Positions 43,525 through 52,079 of a DNA stretch of 64,000 bases are shown in pieces; within the stretch, counting starts at the first letter, position 1; the number at the start of each line of letters is the position of its first letter. Source of the DNA: an uncultured Collinsella sp. (GTDB lineage: Bacteria; Actinomycetota; Coriobacteriia; Coriobacteriales; Coriobacteriaceae). A program made the translations under genes and the position numbers. Where the stretch lies: positions 42,281 through 106,280 of the forward strand of contig CALAMG010000038.1 of assembly GCA_937925715.1 (NCBI GenBank). The letters run 5' to 3'. The notes beneath the pieces were generated by a model. The model worked only from the letters and a program-made list of their open reading frames with translations. It was not told the DNA's origin and searched no databases.

Positions 43525-44010
43525 CTATTCCTCCCGGTAAGCGCACGCGCAGGTGGCGTACTCGGGAAACGCTTCGCGGTCGGCGAACTTGGGATCGACG
43601 GCCGGGAACTGGCGGTGAGCGACGATGTCGCCGAGCGAAACGGAATCGAGGTAGTCGCGCATCAACGCCTGGGCTCCGGCCCACAGGGGATGATAGCAGC
43701 ACGCGCCCATGCGCGCACAGTCACCATCGGGCGCGGTGCAATCGTTCATAACCATAGGACCCTGAACGGCCTCGACGACCTGGCGGATAGTGACGTCGTC
43801 CGGACTGACCTTGAGACGCATGCCACCGTGGACGCCACGCAGGCTCTCCACAATACCGGCCTGGACCAAACCGTGCTGAATCGAGCGGGCAAACGAATAC
43901 GGGACATTGACCTCTTCGGCAGCGGTGCGAACAGAAAGCAAACGCTCCGGATCCTCGGCAAGCATCGCCAGCATGCGAAGGGCGTAATCAGTCTTCCTCG
44001 ATATGTCCAT
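43525..44010 (-). CDS. Rrf2-family transcriptional regulator
   Basis: Protein of 161 aa from ATG 44010 (AAAGGGG upstream); the frame is open 36 codons more without a site. The Rrf2 winged helix occupies about residues 1-80: MDISRKTDYALRMLAML, VRTAAEEVNVPYSFARSIQ, RGVHGGMRLKVSPDDVTIRQVVEAVQGP. Cys residues follow in CTAPDGDCARMGACCYHPLW, similar to the Fe-S cysteines of NsrR/IscR, so redox or NO sensing is plausible. It precedes the MutY-like gene, consistent with oxidative-damage control. Confidence 0.9.
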   Translation of the reverse strand: MDISRKTDYALRMLAMLAEDPERLLSVRTAAEEVNVPYSFARSIQHGLVQAGIVESLRGVHGGMRLKVSPDDVTIRQVVEAVQGPMVMNDCTAPDGDCARMGACCYHPLWAGAQALMRDYLDSVSLGDIVAHRQFPAVDPKFADREAFPEYATCACAYREE

Positions 44011-44333
44011 TTTTCCCCTTTCAAGGAATACGAACAGCTCGAACGAGCTCCGGGGCCGAGCTTGTGTCGAGACGCTAAATGACCGCCAGGACATCCAAAT
44101 GGTAAATCGGATATCCACTGAGTGCCGCGCTTGGAGCGAAATGCATCAGATGCGGCGCACAGTGCAATTTAGTATAACCTAACCCCCTGTCTCGTAGAAC
44201 AGGTGTTGCGCAACAAAGCTGTTGTTCAGACAGATATACTTATTAGATTTTACTTGCGTTCCCGAAGGCGCGGGGATTCTGGGCGAAGATGCACCAGGGC
44301 GATCGTTCTATCGAAACAAAGTGCATCAAACGC
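44011..44333. other. intergenic region without recognised feature
   Basis: The region upstream of the Rrf2 gene. TATACTTATTAGATTTTACTTG near 44240 and the AT-rich TAGTATAACCTAAC near 44170 could be promoter elements, but no gene, repeat or operator is convincing. Confidence 0.4.
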
Positions 44334-44362
44334 AAAAAGCCACGTCCGAAGACGTGGCTTTA
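44334..44362 (-). terminator. terminator of tRNA-Asp
   Basis: AAAGCCACGTC-TTCG-GACGTGGCTTT with a UUCG-type tetraloop on the minus strand and TTTTTGCG after it, eight bases beyond the tRNA 3' end. Confidence 0.88.
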
Positions 44363-44369
44363 ATTGCGT

Positions 44370-44447
<78 letters not shown>

Positions 44448-44493
44448 AGGCAGACGTTCGCGTTTGTTTCCGCTCGCGTGCGCTGCGGGGATT

Positions 44494-44523
44494 AGTATAC
44501 ACAGAAGTCTGTCCGGCGCGCAA
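44494..44523 (-). promoter_or_regulatory. promoter of tRNA-Asp
   Basis: On the minus strand TTGCGC (44523-44518) and TATACT (44499-44494) are 18 bp apart, and the -10 box is about 47 bp from the mature tRNA 5' end. Confidence 0.55.
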
Positions 44524-44555
44524 CAACTTTTTTGAAAAAATTTTTCGGTCCCTCC

Positions 44556-44699
44556 GGGAGGGTCTCCGGGGCCGGCGGGCGCGGGTTGAGTTTGCTGCTC
44601 TACAGTCCTGCGCAAGACGGAAAGCACATTAAGTGCTTTCCTTTGCGTGCGGAACTCGCGACAAACTTAACCCCCGCCCTCAGCCCCGGAGACCCTCCC
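44556..44699. repeat. 144-bp hairpin element (family C)
   Basis: Arms of about 38 bp pair (GGGAGGGTCTCCGGGG at 44556-44571 with CCCCGGAGACCCTCCC at 44684-44699, continuing GCGGGTTGAGTTT with AACTTAACCCCCGC). The 68-base loop holds a second hairpin, GGAAAGCACATTAAGTGCTTTCC. A GAAAAAATTTTTC palindrome lies 12 bp outside the left arm. It lies in the 410-bp gap between tRNA-Asp and the phosphoesterase gene and does not appear elsewhere in the window. Confidence 0.75.
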
Positions 44700-44817
44700 T
44701 GCCGTCACATTGTTCAATCAGTTTTGCGGGCGTGCGCCGCTGCGCGGCTAGCCCGCATGCTCCTCGGCGGGGTTGGTCTGATGGATCTTGTTGAACTTCC
44801 GCCTTTGGCTCAAATGG

Positions 44818-44851
44818 AAACGGGGGGACGCATCTGCATCCCCCGTTTTTG
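44818..44851 (-). terminator. terminator of the phosphoesterase gene
   Basis: CGGGGGATGC-AG-ATGCGTCCCCCCG hairpin directly after the stop codon, with T-rich flanks on both strands. Confidence 0.65.
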
Positions 44852-44857
44852 TTGTGA

Positions 44858-45325
44858 TTACTCTAGGTCAATAAACTTAGTGCTTAGGATCTTGCCGTCT
44901 TTTACTAGCATTCTGGCCATGGTGGGGCCTCGGGTGCCTCTGGGGTAGCTGGCGCTGCCCGGGTTGAGGACTAAGCAACGGCCCACTTGGGCTTCTTTGG
45001 TTACGTGGGTGTGGCCGTTGATGGCTACGTCTACGGATCCAACCGGGAGGTCTTCGCGGTAGTGGGCTACGGCGAATTTGAGACCTTCGTAGGTAAAGAG
45101 CGCAAGACGGTCTACATCGGGACCGTAGTCGCGGTAGTAATCGTTGTTGCCCAGTACGGCCCGCACGGGGGCGATGGTGCATAGGTGCTCGTAGTCCATC
45201 TCTGACGTGAGATCGCCGGCGTGGATGATCAGGTCTGCGCCCTCAAGCTCATCCAAGAGCGCAGGCGATAAATAGCCGTGGGTGTCCGAGATGATGTCGA
45301 TGCGCTTGGCGCTTGCGCTGTTCAT
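44858..45325 (-). CDS. YfcE/MJ0936-family metallophosphoesterase
   Basis: Protein of 155 aa from ATG 45325 (AAGGGA upstream). The compact calcineurin-like fold shows all metal-binding motifs: IDIISDTHGYL (D-x-H), DLIIHAGDLTS (GD), VRAVLGNNDYY (GNND), AVAHYRED and INGHTHVTKEAQVG (GHTH), then LNPGSASYPRG. Family members cleave phosphodiesters such as bis-pNPP and possibly cyclic nucleotides; the physiological substrate is unknown. Length is typical of the YfcE group (about 160). Confidence 0.93.
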   Translation of the reverse strand: MNSASAKRIDIISDTHGYLSPALLDELEGADLIIHAGDLTSEMDYEHLCTIAPVRAVLGNNDYYRDYGPDVDRLALFTYEGLKFAVAHYREDLPVGSVDVAINGHTHVTKEAQVGRCLVLNPGSASYPRGTRGPTMARMLVKDGKILSTKFIDLE

Positions 45326-45363
45326 GGGATCCCTTCCGCAAAAAACGATTCGGCAGATACATA

Positions 45364-45414
45364 CAAAAAAGCCCCACGGCTCCGCAGACGATGGGTCTAC
45401 AGGGCTGCGGGGCC
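45364..45414 (-). terminator. terminator of the first LytTR regulator gene
   Basis: An imperfect GGCCCCGCAGCC / GGAGCCGTGGGGC hairpin with TTTTTTGT on the minus strand, seven bases after the stop. Confidence 0.6.
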
Positions 45415-45420
45415 AGTGTG

Positions 45421-46143
45421 CTAGAGACTCAGAGCCTTCTTGAGCGGCACGACGCGGCGGCGCGAAACCGGCACGCGTTCGTCGACGCCCGTAATGCCCA
45501 GCTGGATGGCGCCCGAGGGCACCGTCTCCACATCCGTGACGCACGCCAAGTTGACGATATAGCGACGGTGAACACGGAAGAAGCCAAAGTCGCAGAGCTT
45601 GGCCTCAAACTGCGCCAGCGAGGTCGTCGACAAAAAGCGATCATCGACGGTATAGATGCAGGAGTAATCGTCCTTGGCCATGATAAAGCGAATGTCGTCC
45701 ACGGGAATGAGCACCTTGCGGCCGCCCTTTTCCACCGGGATACGCTCGATGGTCACCTTGCTGTCCGTAACCGGCTTGGCGCGTTGCATGACCTTCTCGA
45801 TCGCGCGATCCAAGCGAGCTTCCTCGACCGGCTTCATCAGATAATCGACGGCATCCACGTCGAATGCCTCGACCGCATGGTCGCTATACGCAGTCACAAA
45901 CACGATCGCCGGCGGATTTTTGAGCTTATGCAGCGCCTCGGCAAGTTGCAGGCCCGAGGCACCGGGCATCGAGATATCGAGAAACACGACATCCACGCGA
46001 CTTTCCATAAGCATCTCGATGGCGGAGCGGACGCTCGACGCCTCCGTGATCGTGCCGATCTTGCCCGTTTGCTCGAGCAGGAAGCGAAGCTCCGAGCGAG
46101 CCGGCGCCTCATCATCCACAATCATCGCACGCAGCATAGGCAT
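45421..46143 (-). CDS. LytTR-type response regulator (pair 1)
   Basis: Protein of 240 aa from ATG 46143 (AAAGG upstream). The receiver domain occupies about residues 1-120: MIVDDEAPARSELRF (acidic pocket), VVFLDISMPGASGLQ (phospho-Asp), FVTAYSDHAVEAF, DYLMKPVEE (Lys). The C-terminal LytTR DNA-binding domain occupies about 140-240 (IPVDDIRFIMAKDDYSCIYT, FFRVHRRYIVNLACV, VDERVPVSRRRV). It should be phosphorylated by the kinase encoded immediately upstream. The target genes are unknown. Confidence 0.95.
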   Translation of the reverse strand: MPMLRAMIVDDEAPARSELRFLLEQTGKIGTITEASSVRSAIEMLMESRVDVVFLDISMPGASGLQLAEALHKLKNPPAIVFVTAYSDHAVEAFDVDAVDYLMKPVEEARLDRAIEKVMQRAKPVTDSKVTIERIPVEKGGRKVLIPVDDIRFIMAKDDYSCIYTVDDRFLSTTSLAQFEAKLCDFGFFRVHRRYIVNLACVTDVETVPSGAIQLGITGVDERVPVSRRRVVPLKKALSL

Positions 46144-46209
46144 AAAACCTTTCGTCAACTAACTACGCCGGGCATCCGTCGCATGACGTTGAGCCCGTAG
46201 CCTTTTATT

Positions 46210-47553
46210 TTACTCTTGAATGTCAAAGATGCTCTCTGACAAATCAAGATGAAGGAGCACTTTGGTGCCCTTGCCCGGCGCCGATTCGACACGCGTATAG
46301 GAGTGCGGCCCATAAAAGCGATGGATGCGCTCCGAAATATTGTGCATGGCCACACCGGCGCCGCCACCCTGGGGAGAGCTGGCGTCGGGACGGGCAGAAC
46401 GCTCGTCAAACAGTCTGGCGGCGGTACCCTCATCCATGCCCACGCCATTATCGGCCACGGCAATCAAGATTGCATCCTCGCCGTCTTGGTGAACGGTCAC
46501 GTCGATCCTCAGGGCGTCGTCATCGCCCATACCATGACGCACGGCGTTCTCGACAATCGGCTGGATCACGAACGCCGGCACCGGCGTATCTTCCACGTCC
46601 TCAGGCACATCGAATGTCGCAAGCACGCGGTCCTCGCCAAAGCGGGCCTTCTCAAAGGTAAGGTAGCGCTTGGTCTGTGCGACCTCGCGCGAGACCGGAA
46701 TAAGCGATCCCGAGTTGTCGAGTGTGGCACGATAGAACGATGAGAACTCACGAAGCAGTTCGCGGGCCCGCAGCGGGTCGGTGCGCGTAAACGATGCAAT
46801 GGTGTTCAACGTGTTGAACAGGAAGTGCGGGTTAATCTGCGCCTGCAGCGCACGCACCTCGGCGCGCGCCGTGAGCTCCTTTTGCACCTCGAGCTCGTGG
46901 ATGGCGAGCTGCGTGGACAAGATCTCGGCAAAGCCCGAGGCAAGCGCGTACTGGGTACGGTCGACGGCGCGCGGGGTCTTGTAGTAGAACTTGAGCGTGC
47001 CGACGGTACGATCGCCCACCTTGATGGGGGCGATAATGCCGGCGGGGACTTGGTTGTGCGAGCCGTCCGAGCCCACGACATCCACCATACGGTTGAACGA
47101 CTGCACGATGCCATGTTCGATAACGTAGCGCGTGGCAAGCGTGTGGATGGGAGAATCTGGCAGTAGTTTTTTCTCAAGCTCGCCCGCGCAGGCCAGCACG
47201 TTGCCCTCGTCGGTGATGGCAACCGTCATGGCACGCGTCTCGGGCAAAATGCGCTGGCACACCAAACGCGCCGACTCCTGCGTCAGACCGCCCTTAATGT
47301 CCTCGAGCATGGCCGAGGCCACCGAGAGCGTCTCCTCGGTGTACTGGGAGCGCACCGAATCGGGATTGAGCGTCAAAAAGATAAAGATGCACAGAAAGAT
47401 GCACAGCAGCGCGCAGGCAATCACCGTGGCGATCGGCTCGATACCGGTCACCAAGGCAAAAATAAAGTACACCAGCACGCAAATGGCGCAGGCAACGGCA
47501 ATGATGCGAAAGATTGATATTGAACTATCGCGCTGGGCGCGGCGGTCGATCAT
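46210..47553 (-). CDS. LytS-type sensor histidine kinase (pair 1)
   Basis: Protein of 447 aa whose ATG overlaps the GT2 stop codon (ATGA). Two N-terminal transmembrane helices (IIAVACAICVLVYFIFALV and IATVIACALLCIFLCIFIF) precede a GAF-like domain, about 75-215 (MTVAITDEGNVLACAGELEK, IIAPIKVGDRTVGTLKFYY). The His_kinase domain follows (VRALQAQINPHFLFNTLNTI, His in NPHF), with the HATPase (VIQPIVENAVRHG, AVADNGVGMDEG, GGAGVAMHNISERI). It lacks the five-helix 5TM sensor of classical LytS, so the signal may be cytosolic. Confidence 0.94.
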   Translation of the reverse strand: MIDRRAQRDSSISIFRIIAVACAICVLVYFIFALVTGIEPIATVIACALLCIFLCIFIFLTLNPDSVRSQYTEETLSVASAMLEDIKGGLTQESARLVCQRILPETRAMTVAITDEGNVLACAGELEKKLLPDSPIHTLATRYVIEHGIVQSFNRMVDVVGSDGSHNQVPAGIIAPIKVGDRTVGTLKFYYKTPRAVDRTQYALASGFAEILSTQLAIHELEVQKELTARAEVRALQAQINPHFLFNTLNTIASFTRTDPLRARELLREFSSFYRATLDNSGSLIPVSREVAQTKRYLTFEKARFGEDRVLATFDVPEDVEDTPVPAFVIQPIVENAVRHGMGDDDALRIDVTVHQDGEDAILIAVADNGVGMDEGTAARLFDERSARPDASSPQGGGAGVAMHNISERIHRFYGPHSYTRVESAPGKGTKVLLHLDLSESIFDIQE

Positions 47554-48737
47554 TCGGCCCCCTCCAGGATACTGATCAGTTGTGCGTCACGCCAAAGCCC
47601 GTCCATGATCTTGGGCCAAAAGCTCTGGAAACGCAGGTAGCTTGCAGCGTTTTGGCGCGCATAGGCCTTTGCCTCGCCGATACCATGGCGCCAAATGCGC
47701 AGGTAGCCCTCATGCTCGCGGGTAAACACGCTGCGGACCATAGCGGTCTTGCGCACGCGGTCGTCGAGCTCGCGCGAAATCCACGGGCCCGGGTAGGGCA
47801 TGAGTGATGCCGCCGTAACGGGAATGAGCTCCTTTTGATGCGCGGCGAATGTCAACTTGGCCCGTTCGTAGTACCAACGGTATACATCCTGCATAAAGCG
47901 CGGTGAGCGCTTTTCGGACTCCGGAGGCAGATGGCGCACGGTCCACTCGTTATCGAACCACACGTCGTAGCCAAACATGCGCATGTTAAAGAGGTAATCC
48001 AAGTCCTCGCCGCGGGTGATAAACGGGTCAAAGGCCACACGCGTAAAGGCGCGGGCGTGCAGGGCCATCAGGCCGCCGCACACGTAGTTGGAACGCGAGA
48101 TGCGGGTGCCCGAGAGCGCCTTTTTCATCCAACGGTTGAACTCGATGCGCTTGGTCCACCAACGATGGCAGATGCCCGCCTTGTCCGTGGGAGCCAGCGG
48201 CGAGCCGTCGCGATCGTAGAAATAACCGCTCTTGACCAAGATCGGCAAGCCCTGACGCGTCTGCTGCCCCAACGCATAGGTCGCGCGCTTCATAAAGTCG
48301 GCGTCGATGACAGTCTCATCGTCATCCAAGAAGATAACCGCGTCATGCCCCAGCACAGCGGCACAGGCTAGCCCCATATTGCGGATGGCACCGTAGCCTC
48401 GCAGGCTCACGCACTCGCCCGAACCCTTGGTCGCGATCTGAGCAACCCGGTCTGCGATATGCGAGGCCTGGGTGTTGGTGACAACGGTGACCTTGAGCGT
48501 GGGATGCGCGTCGACAATCTCGTGCACGCGCAGCGACACATCGGCTGTAGCAGAAACGGGACAGACCACCAAAAGGATGATGCGCGGGATGTCGCGCACC
48601 TGCTCAAGCGAGGCCAGGCAGCGGTCGAGTTCGGGATTGTCGGCGTTGAGTCGTGTCGAATGGTCATAGGTGCCAGGGGCGTTTGCGCAAGCGTCATCGC
48701 CCGCCCAATACGTTGGAATCACGACTGTGGCGTTCAT
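47550..48737 (-). CDS. family 2 glycosyltransferase
   Basis: Protein of 395 aa from ATG 48737 (GGGAGGG upstream). GT-A fold: ATVVIPTYWAGDD start, a nucleotide-binding stretch (LRGYGAIRNMGLACAAVLG), and the metal-binding DxD in AVIFLDDDETVIDADF, followed by GGLMALHARAF and the ED of ITRGEDLDYLFNMRMFG (catalytic base region). It has no transmembrane helix. It probably transfers a sugar in cell-envelope glycan synthesis. Its stop overlaps the histidine-kinase start by four bases, so the enzyme and the two-component pair form one operon. Confidence 0.88.
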   Translation of the reverse strand: MNATVVIPTYWAGDDACANAPGTYDHSTRLNADNPELDRCLASLEQVRDIPRIILLVVCPVSATADVSLRVHEIVDAHPTLKVTVVTNTQASHIADRVAQIATKGSGECVSLRGYGAIRNMGLACAAVLGHDAVIFLDDDETVIDADFMKRATYALGQQTRQGLPILVKSGYFYDRDGSPLAPTDKAGICHRWWTKRIEFNRWMKKALSGTRISRSNYVCGGLMALHARAFTRVAFDPFITRGEDLDYLFNMRMFGYDVWFDNEWTVRHLPPESEKRSPRFMQDVYRWYYERAKLTFAAHQKELIPVTAASLMPYPGPWISRELDDRVRKTAMVRSVFTREHEGYLRIWRHGIGEAKAYARQNAASYLRFQSFWPKIMDGLWRDAQLISILEGAE

Positions 48738-48757
48738 GCCTTACCCTCCCTGCAACA

Positions 48758-48793
48758 CAAAAACGGGACGCCGCCAAACACAGGCGACGCCCC
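48758..48793 (-). terminator. terminator of the MFS gene
   Basis: GGGGCGTCGCC / GGCGGCGTCCC hairpin, seven-base loop, then GTTTTTGT on the minus strand, 20 bp before the GT2 start. Confidence 0.85.
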
Positions 48794-48908
48794 GCGACCT
48801 AGCTGATTCCATCATACCCACTTGGGCAAATCATTGCTCGCAAGTCGCAATGTTTATTGCGGATAACCCCAAAAGAGTACCGTGGACAGGCACAATAGCT
48901 GCTCGCTC

Positions 48909-50168
48909 CTATGCGGCATGCTCTGCCGCCCGAGTCATGCGGGACAGGCGGACCAGCAGCATAAAGCCAACGATCAGCAACACGCCAATGGAAAGGACGC
49001 CCAGTGACGGGTTGCCGGTCAACGAGGTGACGACCGACACCAGGAAGGTGCCCATGACGCTTGCATAACGACCAAAGATGTCAAAGAAGCCGTAGTACTC
49101 GTTGGATTTTTCCTTAGGGATAATGCGGCCAAAGTAGCTACGGCTGAGCGCCTGCACGCCGCCCTGGAACAGGCCGACCATAATGGCAAGCACCCAGAAT
49201 TCGAAGGCGGTCTTTAGGAAGAACGCGGCAAACAGCACAATGCCCATGTAGGCGGCGACGGCCACCAGGATCATGTTGAGCGTGCCCACGCGTCCGGCGA
49301 GCTTGCCGTAGATGATGGCGGACGGAAAGGCCACGAACTGCGTAACGAGCAGCGCCAGCACCAACTGCGTCGAATCGATGCCCAAAGCCGAGCCGTAGCT
49401 GGTTGCCATGGAAATGACCGTGTGCACGCCGTCGATGTAGAAGAAGAACGCGACCATGTAGACCAGCACGGTCTTGTTGTGGGCGATCTCGCGCATGGTG
49501 TGTCCGACCTCGGAGAACACACCGCCCACGATGTGGCCGATGGTGTCCTCGGGACCGCGCTCGCGACCGTACTTTTGCTTATAGGTGCGAATGAGCGGCA
49601 GGGTAAAGATAAGCCACCAGGCGCCAGTGATGATAAACGACAGACGCGTTGCCAGCATGGTGGGGACGCCAAGAGCGGGGCCGCCCATGATGAGCGCCAG
49701 GCAGATGACGAACGGCACGGTGGAACCGATATAGCCCCAGGCATAGCCCGAGCTGGACACGGCGTCCATGCGCTCGTCGGTGGTAATGTCGGGCAGCATG
49801 GCGTCGTAGAACGTCATAGAAGAGTTAAGGCCGATGGTGCACAGCACGTACACGGTCAAAAATGCCATGGCGGACATTGGGATAGCCTGCGCCAGGCAAA
49901 GCACCAGGCCCGTGAGGAAGAAGCCCAAGAAGAACTTGATCTTGTTGCCGGCGTAGTCGGCAAGCGCGCCCAGAATGGGCATGAGCATGGCGATGACCAG
50001 CGAGGCGATCGTCTGCGCATTGCCCCAGGCGACCACCAGGTCGGCCGAGGAAGCGCCGGTATTGATGGCGTTAAAGTAAATGGGCACCACCGAGGTATTG
50101 AGCAGCACAAGGGCCGAATTGCCCACATCATACATAACCCAGTTACGCTCGAGCTTGGTGTATTTCAT
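48909..50168 (-). CDS. MFS permease, UMF1 (Atg22/BtlA-like) family
   Basis: Protein of 419 aa from ATG 50168 (GAAGGG upstream), with about 12 transmembrane helices. UMF1 family signatures: RNWVMYDVGNSALVLLNT at the N-terminus, LADYAGNKIKFFLGFFLTG, MTFYDAMLPDITTDERMDAVS, SGYAWGYIGSTVPFVICLAL and the late QGGVQALSRSYFGRIIPKE. Substrates of bacterial members are poorly known (amino acids or sugars are suggested for relatives). It has its own terminator and is not obviously linked to neighbours. Confidence 0.92.
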   Translation of the reverse strand: MKYTKLERNWVMYDVGNSALVLLNTSVVPIYFNAINTGASSADLVVAWGNAQTIASLVIAMLMPILGALADYAGNKIKFFLGFFLTGLVLCLAQAIPMSAMAFLTVYVLCTIGLNSSMTFYDAMLPDITTDERMDAVSSSGYAWGYIGSTVPFVICLALIMGGPALGVPTMLATRLSFIITGAWWLIFTLPLIRTYKQKYGRERGPEDTIGHIVGGVFSEVGHTMREIAHNKTVLVYMVAFFFYIDGVHTVISMATSYGSALGIDSTQLVLALLVTQFVAFPSAIIYGKLAGRVGTLNMILVAVAAYMGIVLFAAFFLKTAFEFWVLAIMVGLFQGGVQALSRSYFGRIIPKEKSNEYYGFFDIFGRYASVMGTFLVSVVTSLTGNPSLGVLSIGVLLIVGFMLLVRLSRMTRAAEHAA

Positions 50169-50269
50169 GGACAGGGACCCTTCGTATTCGCCCGATATGC
50201 AGTTAGTTCATCGTACCCCAATTGTCCAGAACCGCCGGTAAGGATTCGGCAAAGGGGCACGCACGGACC

Positions 50270-51214
50270 CTATTCCTCGCGGTCGAACTCCTCATCGGCT
50301 TCGAGCACGCGACCGCTGTAGTTGACGTGACTGGTCACGGCATCCATGTCACCAGTCTCGATAAAACGTGCGACCGTGCACTCGTAATCGACCAGCGCGC
50401 GATCAAAGACCTCGGGGAAACTCTCGTTCGAGACCTCGTCGGTAAAGGGATTCTTCCATGTCAGATGGCCCAGGTTACCGGTGCGCTCGGGCAGCTCCGT
50501 CGTCACGCGATGGGCAAGGCCGTCGAGCAGCGAGTAATCGTGCACCAAGCCCTCAACCAGCGAGATCGCGCGCGTCTTTGCGGAGCCGGCCGGCTCAATC
50601 GCGCGGTAAAGTCGCTGCATATTGGCAACGGCAGCACCGTACTCCCCCGCCGGAATGTCAATGCCGTACACGCGTCCGGCAACATAGCTCATCAGCACGC
50701 CAGCCACGCGATTGATGCGATCGGTGGTGACGATCTCGCCCGCCGGCGGGTAATCGTCAACCGTAGCGCCATCGCGTTTAAGCTGCAGCATCAGCACATC
50801 CAGGTCGCTCTCGATCACGGCATGGACCTGACTGCTCGAATCCTCAAGCTCTGAATCGGACTCCACGATGCCAAACTGCTGCTCATAGACAAAGGGATGG
50901 GCGTTGCGGTCGAGCACGTAATGAGACAGCAGGCCCAGCGCAAAGGCACGACCCAAGCTGGCGTCGCGCGGCAGCAGATGCGACACGCCGTCGCGCAGGC
51001 ACGCGAACTGGCGAGACATGCGCGACCGATGCATGACCTGCGCCAGCAGCGTGCAGTCGGAAACACGCGGTGTCAGAATGTGAAAGAAAAACGGGTCGGG
51101 GCCTTGGTTGCCCAAGATAAAGGCAATGCGCTCTTCATCGGACGTGATGACGCCCTGCGGAAGACGGTCGATGCTTTCCTCGCCAAACAGATGATGGGTG
51201 ATAAGCGCGGGCAT
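50270..51214 (-). CDS. zinc-dependent phospholipase C-like protein
   Basis: Protein of 314 aa from ATG 51214 (GAAAGGA upstream). Resembles the Zn-dependent phospholipase C fold of bacterial hypothetical proteins: MPALITHHLFGEESI, IAFILGNQGPDPFFFH (Asp-Pro-Phe-Phe pattern), then FALGLLSHYVLDRNAHPFVYEQQ with the HxxxDxxxH zinc ligands and ...HAVIESDLDVLMLQ. No signal peptide is visible, so it would act in the cytoplasm unless exported otherwise. The acidic C-terminus (EADEEFDREE) is unusual. Biological substrate is unknown. Confidence 0.8.
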   Translation of the reverse strand: MPALITHHLFGEESIDRLPQGVITSDEERIAFILGNQGPDPFFFHILTPRVSDCTLLAQVMHRSRMSRQFACLRDGVSHLLPRDASLGRAFALGLLSHYVLDRNAHPFVYEQQFGIVESDSELEDSSSQVHAVIESDLDVLMLQLKRDGATVDDYPPAGEIVTTDRINRVAGVLMSYVAGRVYGIDIPAGEYGAAVANMQRLYRAIEPAGSAKTRAISLVEGLVHDYSLLDGLAHRVTTELPERTGNLGHLTWKNPFTDEVSNESFPEVFDRALVDYECTVARFIETGDMDAVTSHVNYSGRVLEADEEFDREE

Positions 51215-51306
51215 AATGATCCTTTCGATTTCATTCGATGCCACCCATTATGCCCACCGCGCGCCCATGCCAAACCTGCGATGGTAAACGACGGCACGCA
51301 GACCGT

Positions 51307-52041
51307 CTACGCAAGCCCCAAGTGTGCTTTAACCTCGGCGGCACGACGACGGGACACCGGCACCGTCGAGCTCACGCGGTCAAGCCTGAGCTCCATCAAC
51401 CCCGTGGAGCCAATCTCAACATTGTGCACGTCTTCCAAATTGACCAGATAGCTGCGATGAACGCGAATAAAGCCCTCGGAGACCAAGCGACGCTCGAGCG
51501 AAGAGATCGACTCATTGATCAGGTACGTTCCCTCGGCGCAGATGGCATTGCAAAAATCGGCACGCGCCTCAAAGTAGCAGACGTCTGCGGCGGGAATGAA
51601 CACCTTTTTGCCCCCGCGGTCCACCGTCAGACGCAAAGGCTGGCGCGGAGCGTGGATAACACGACGGACACCCAAGGCTGCCTCGATCTTGTCGAGTGCC
51701 TTTGACAGGCGTGCGTCCTCGACCGGCTTGACGACATAATCGACGGCATCGAGGTTATAGGCATCAGCCGCATACTCGGCAAACGCCGTCACAAACACAA
51801 CCACCGGCGGCGTCTTTAGGTTCTGCAGCGTCTCGGCAAGCTCAATTCCCGAGCGACCGGGCATGGTAATGTCTAAAAACAGCACGTCGGGCTTGTTCGA
51901 CAGAATCGACTCCACGGCTTCGGTGACATTGCCCGCCTCGGCAATCTGGCCCACACGCGTATCCTTTTCCAACAGATAGCGTAGCTCAGCCCTAATGGGA
52001 GGTTCGTCATCAACCACCAAGATGTTCCAGCCTTCGGACAT
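51307..52041 (-). CDS. LytTR-type response regulator (pair 2)
   Basis: Protein of 244 aa from ATG 52041 (GAGGGGAAG upstream). Receiver domain: ILVVDDEPPIRAELRYLLEK, VLFLDITMPGRSGIELAE, FVTAFAEYAADAY and DYVVKPVED. LytTR domain: IPAADVCYFEARADFCNAIC, FIRVHRSYLVNLEDVHNV, VSSTVPVSRRRAAEVK. It is a clear paralogue of the regulator at 45421-46143; the two share the whole layout and the C-terminal VPVSRRR. It is encoded just after its kinase. Confidence 0.95.
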   Translation of the reverse strand: MSEGWNILVVDDEPPIRAELRYLLEKDTRVGQIAEAGNVTEAVESILSNKPDVLFLDITMPGRSGIELAETLQNLKTPPVVVFVTAFAEYAADAYNLDAVDYVVKPVEDARLSKALDKIEAALGVRRVIHAPRQPLRLTVDRGGKKVFIPAADVCYFEARADFCNAICAEGTYLINESISSLERRLVSEGFIRVHRSYLVNLEDVHNVEIGSTGLMELRLDRVSSTVPVSRRRAAEVKAHLGLA

Positions 52042-52079
52042 ATGTGCTTCCCCTCTTTTTCTCTCAATCCAACCGCGTG

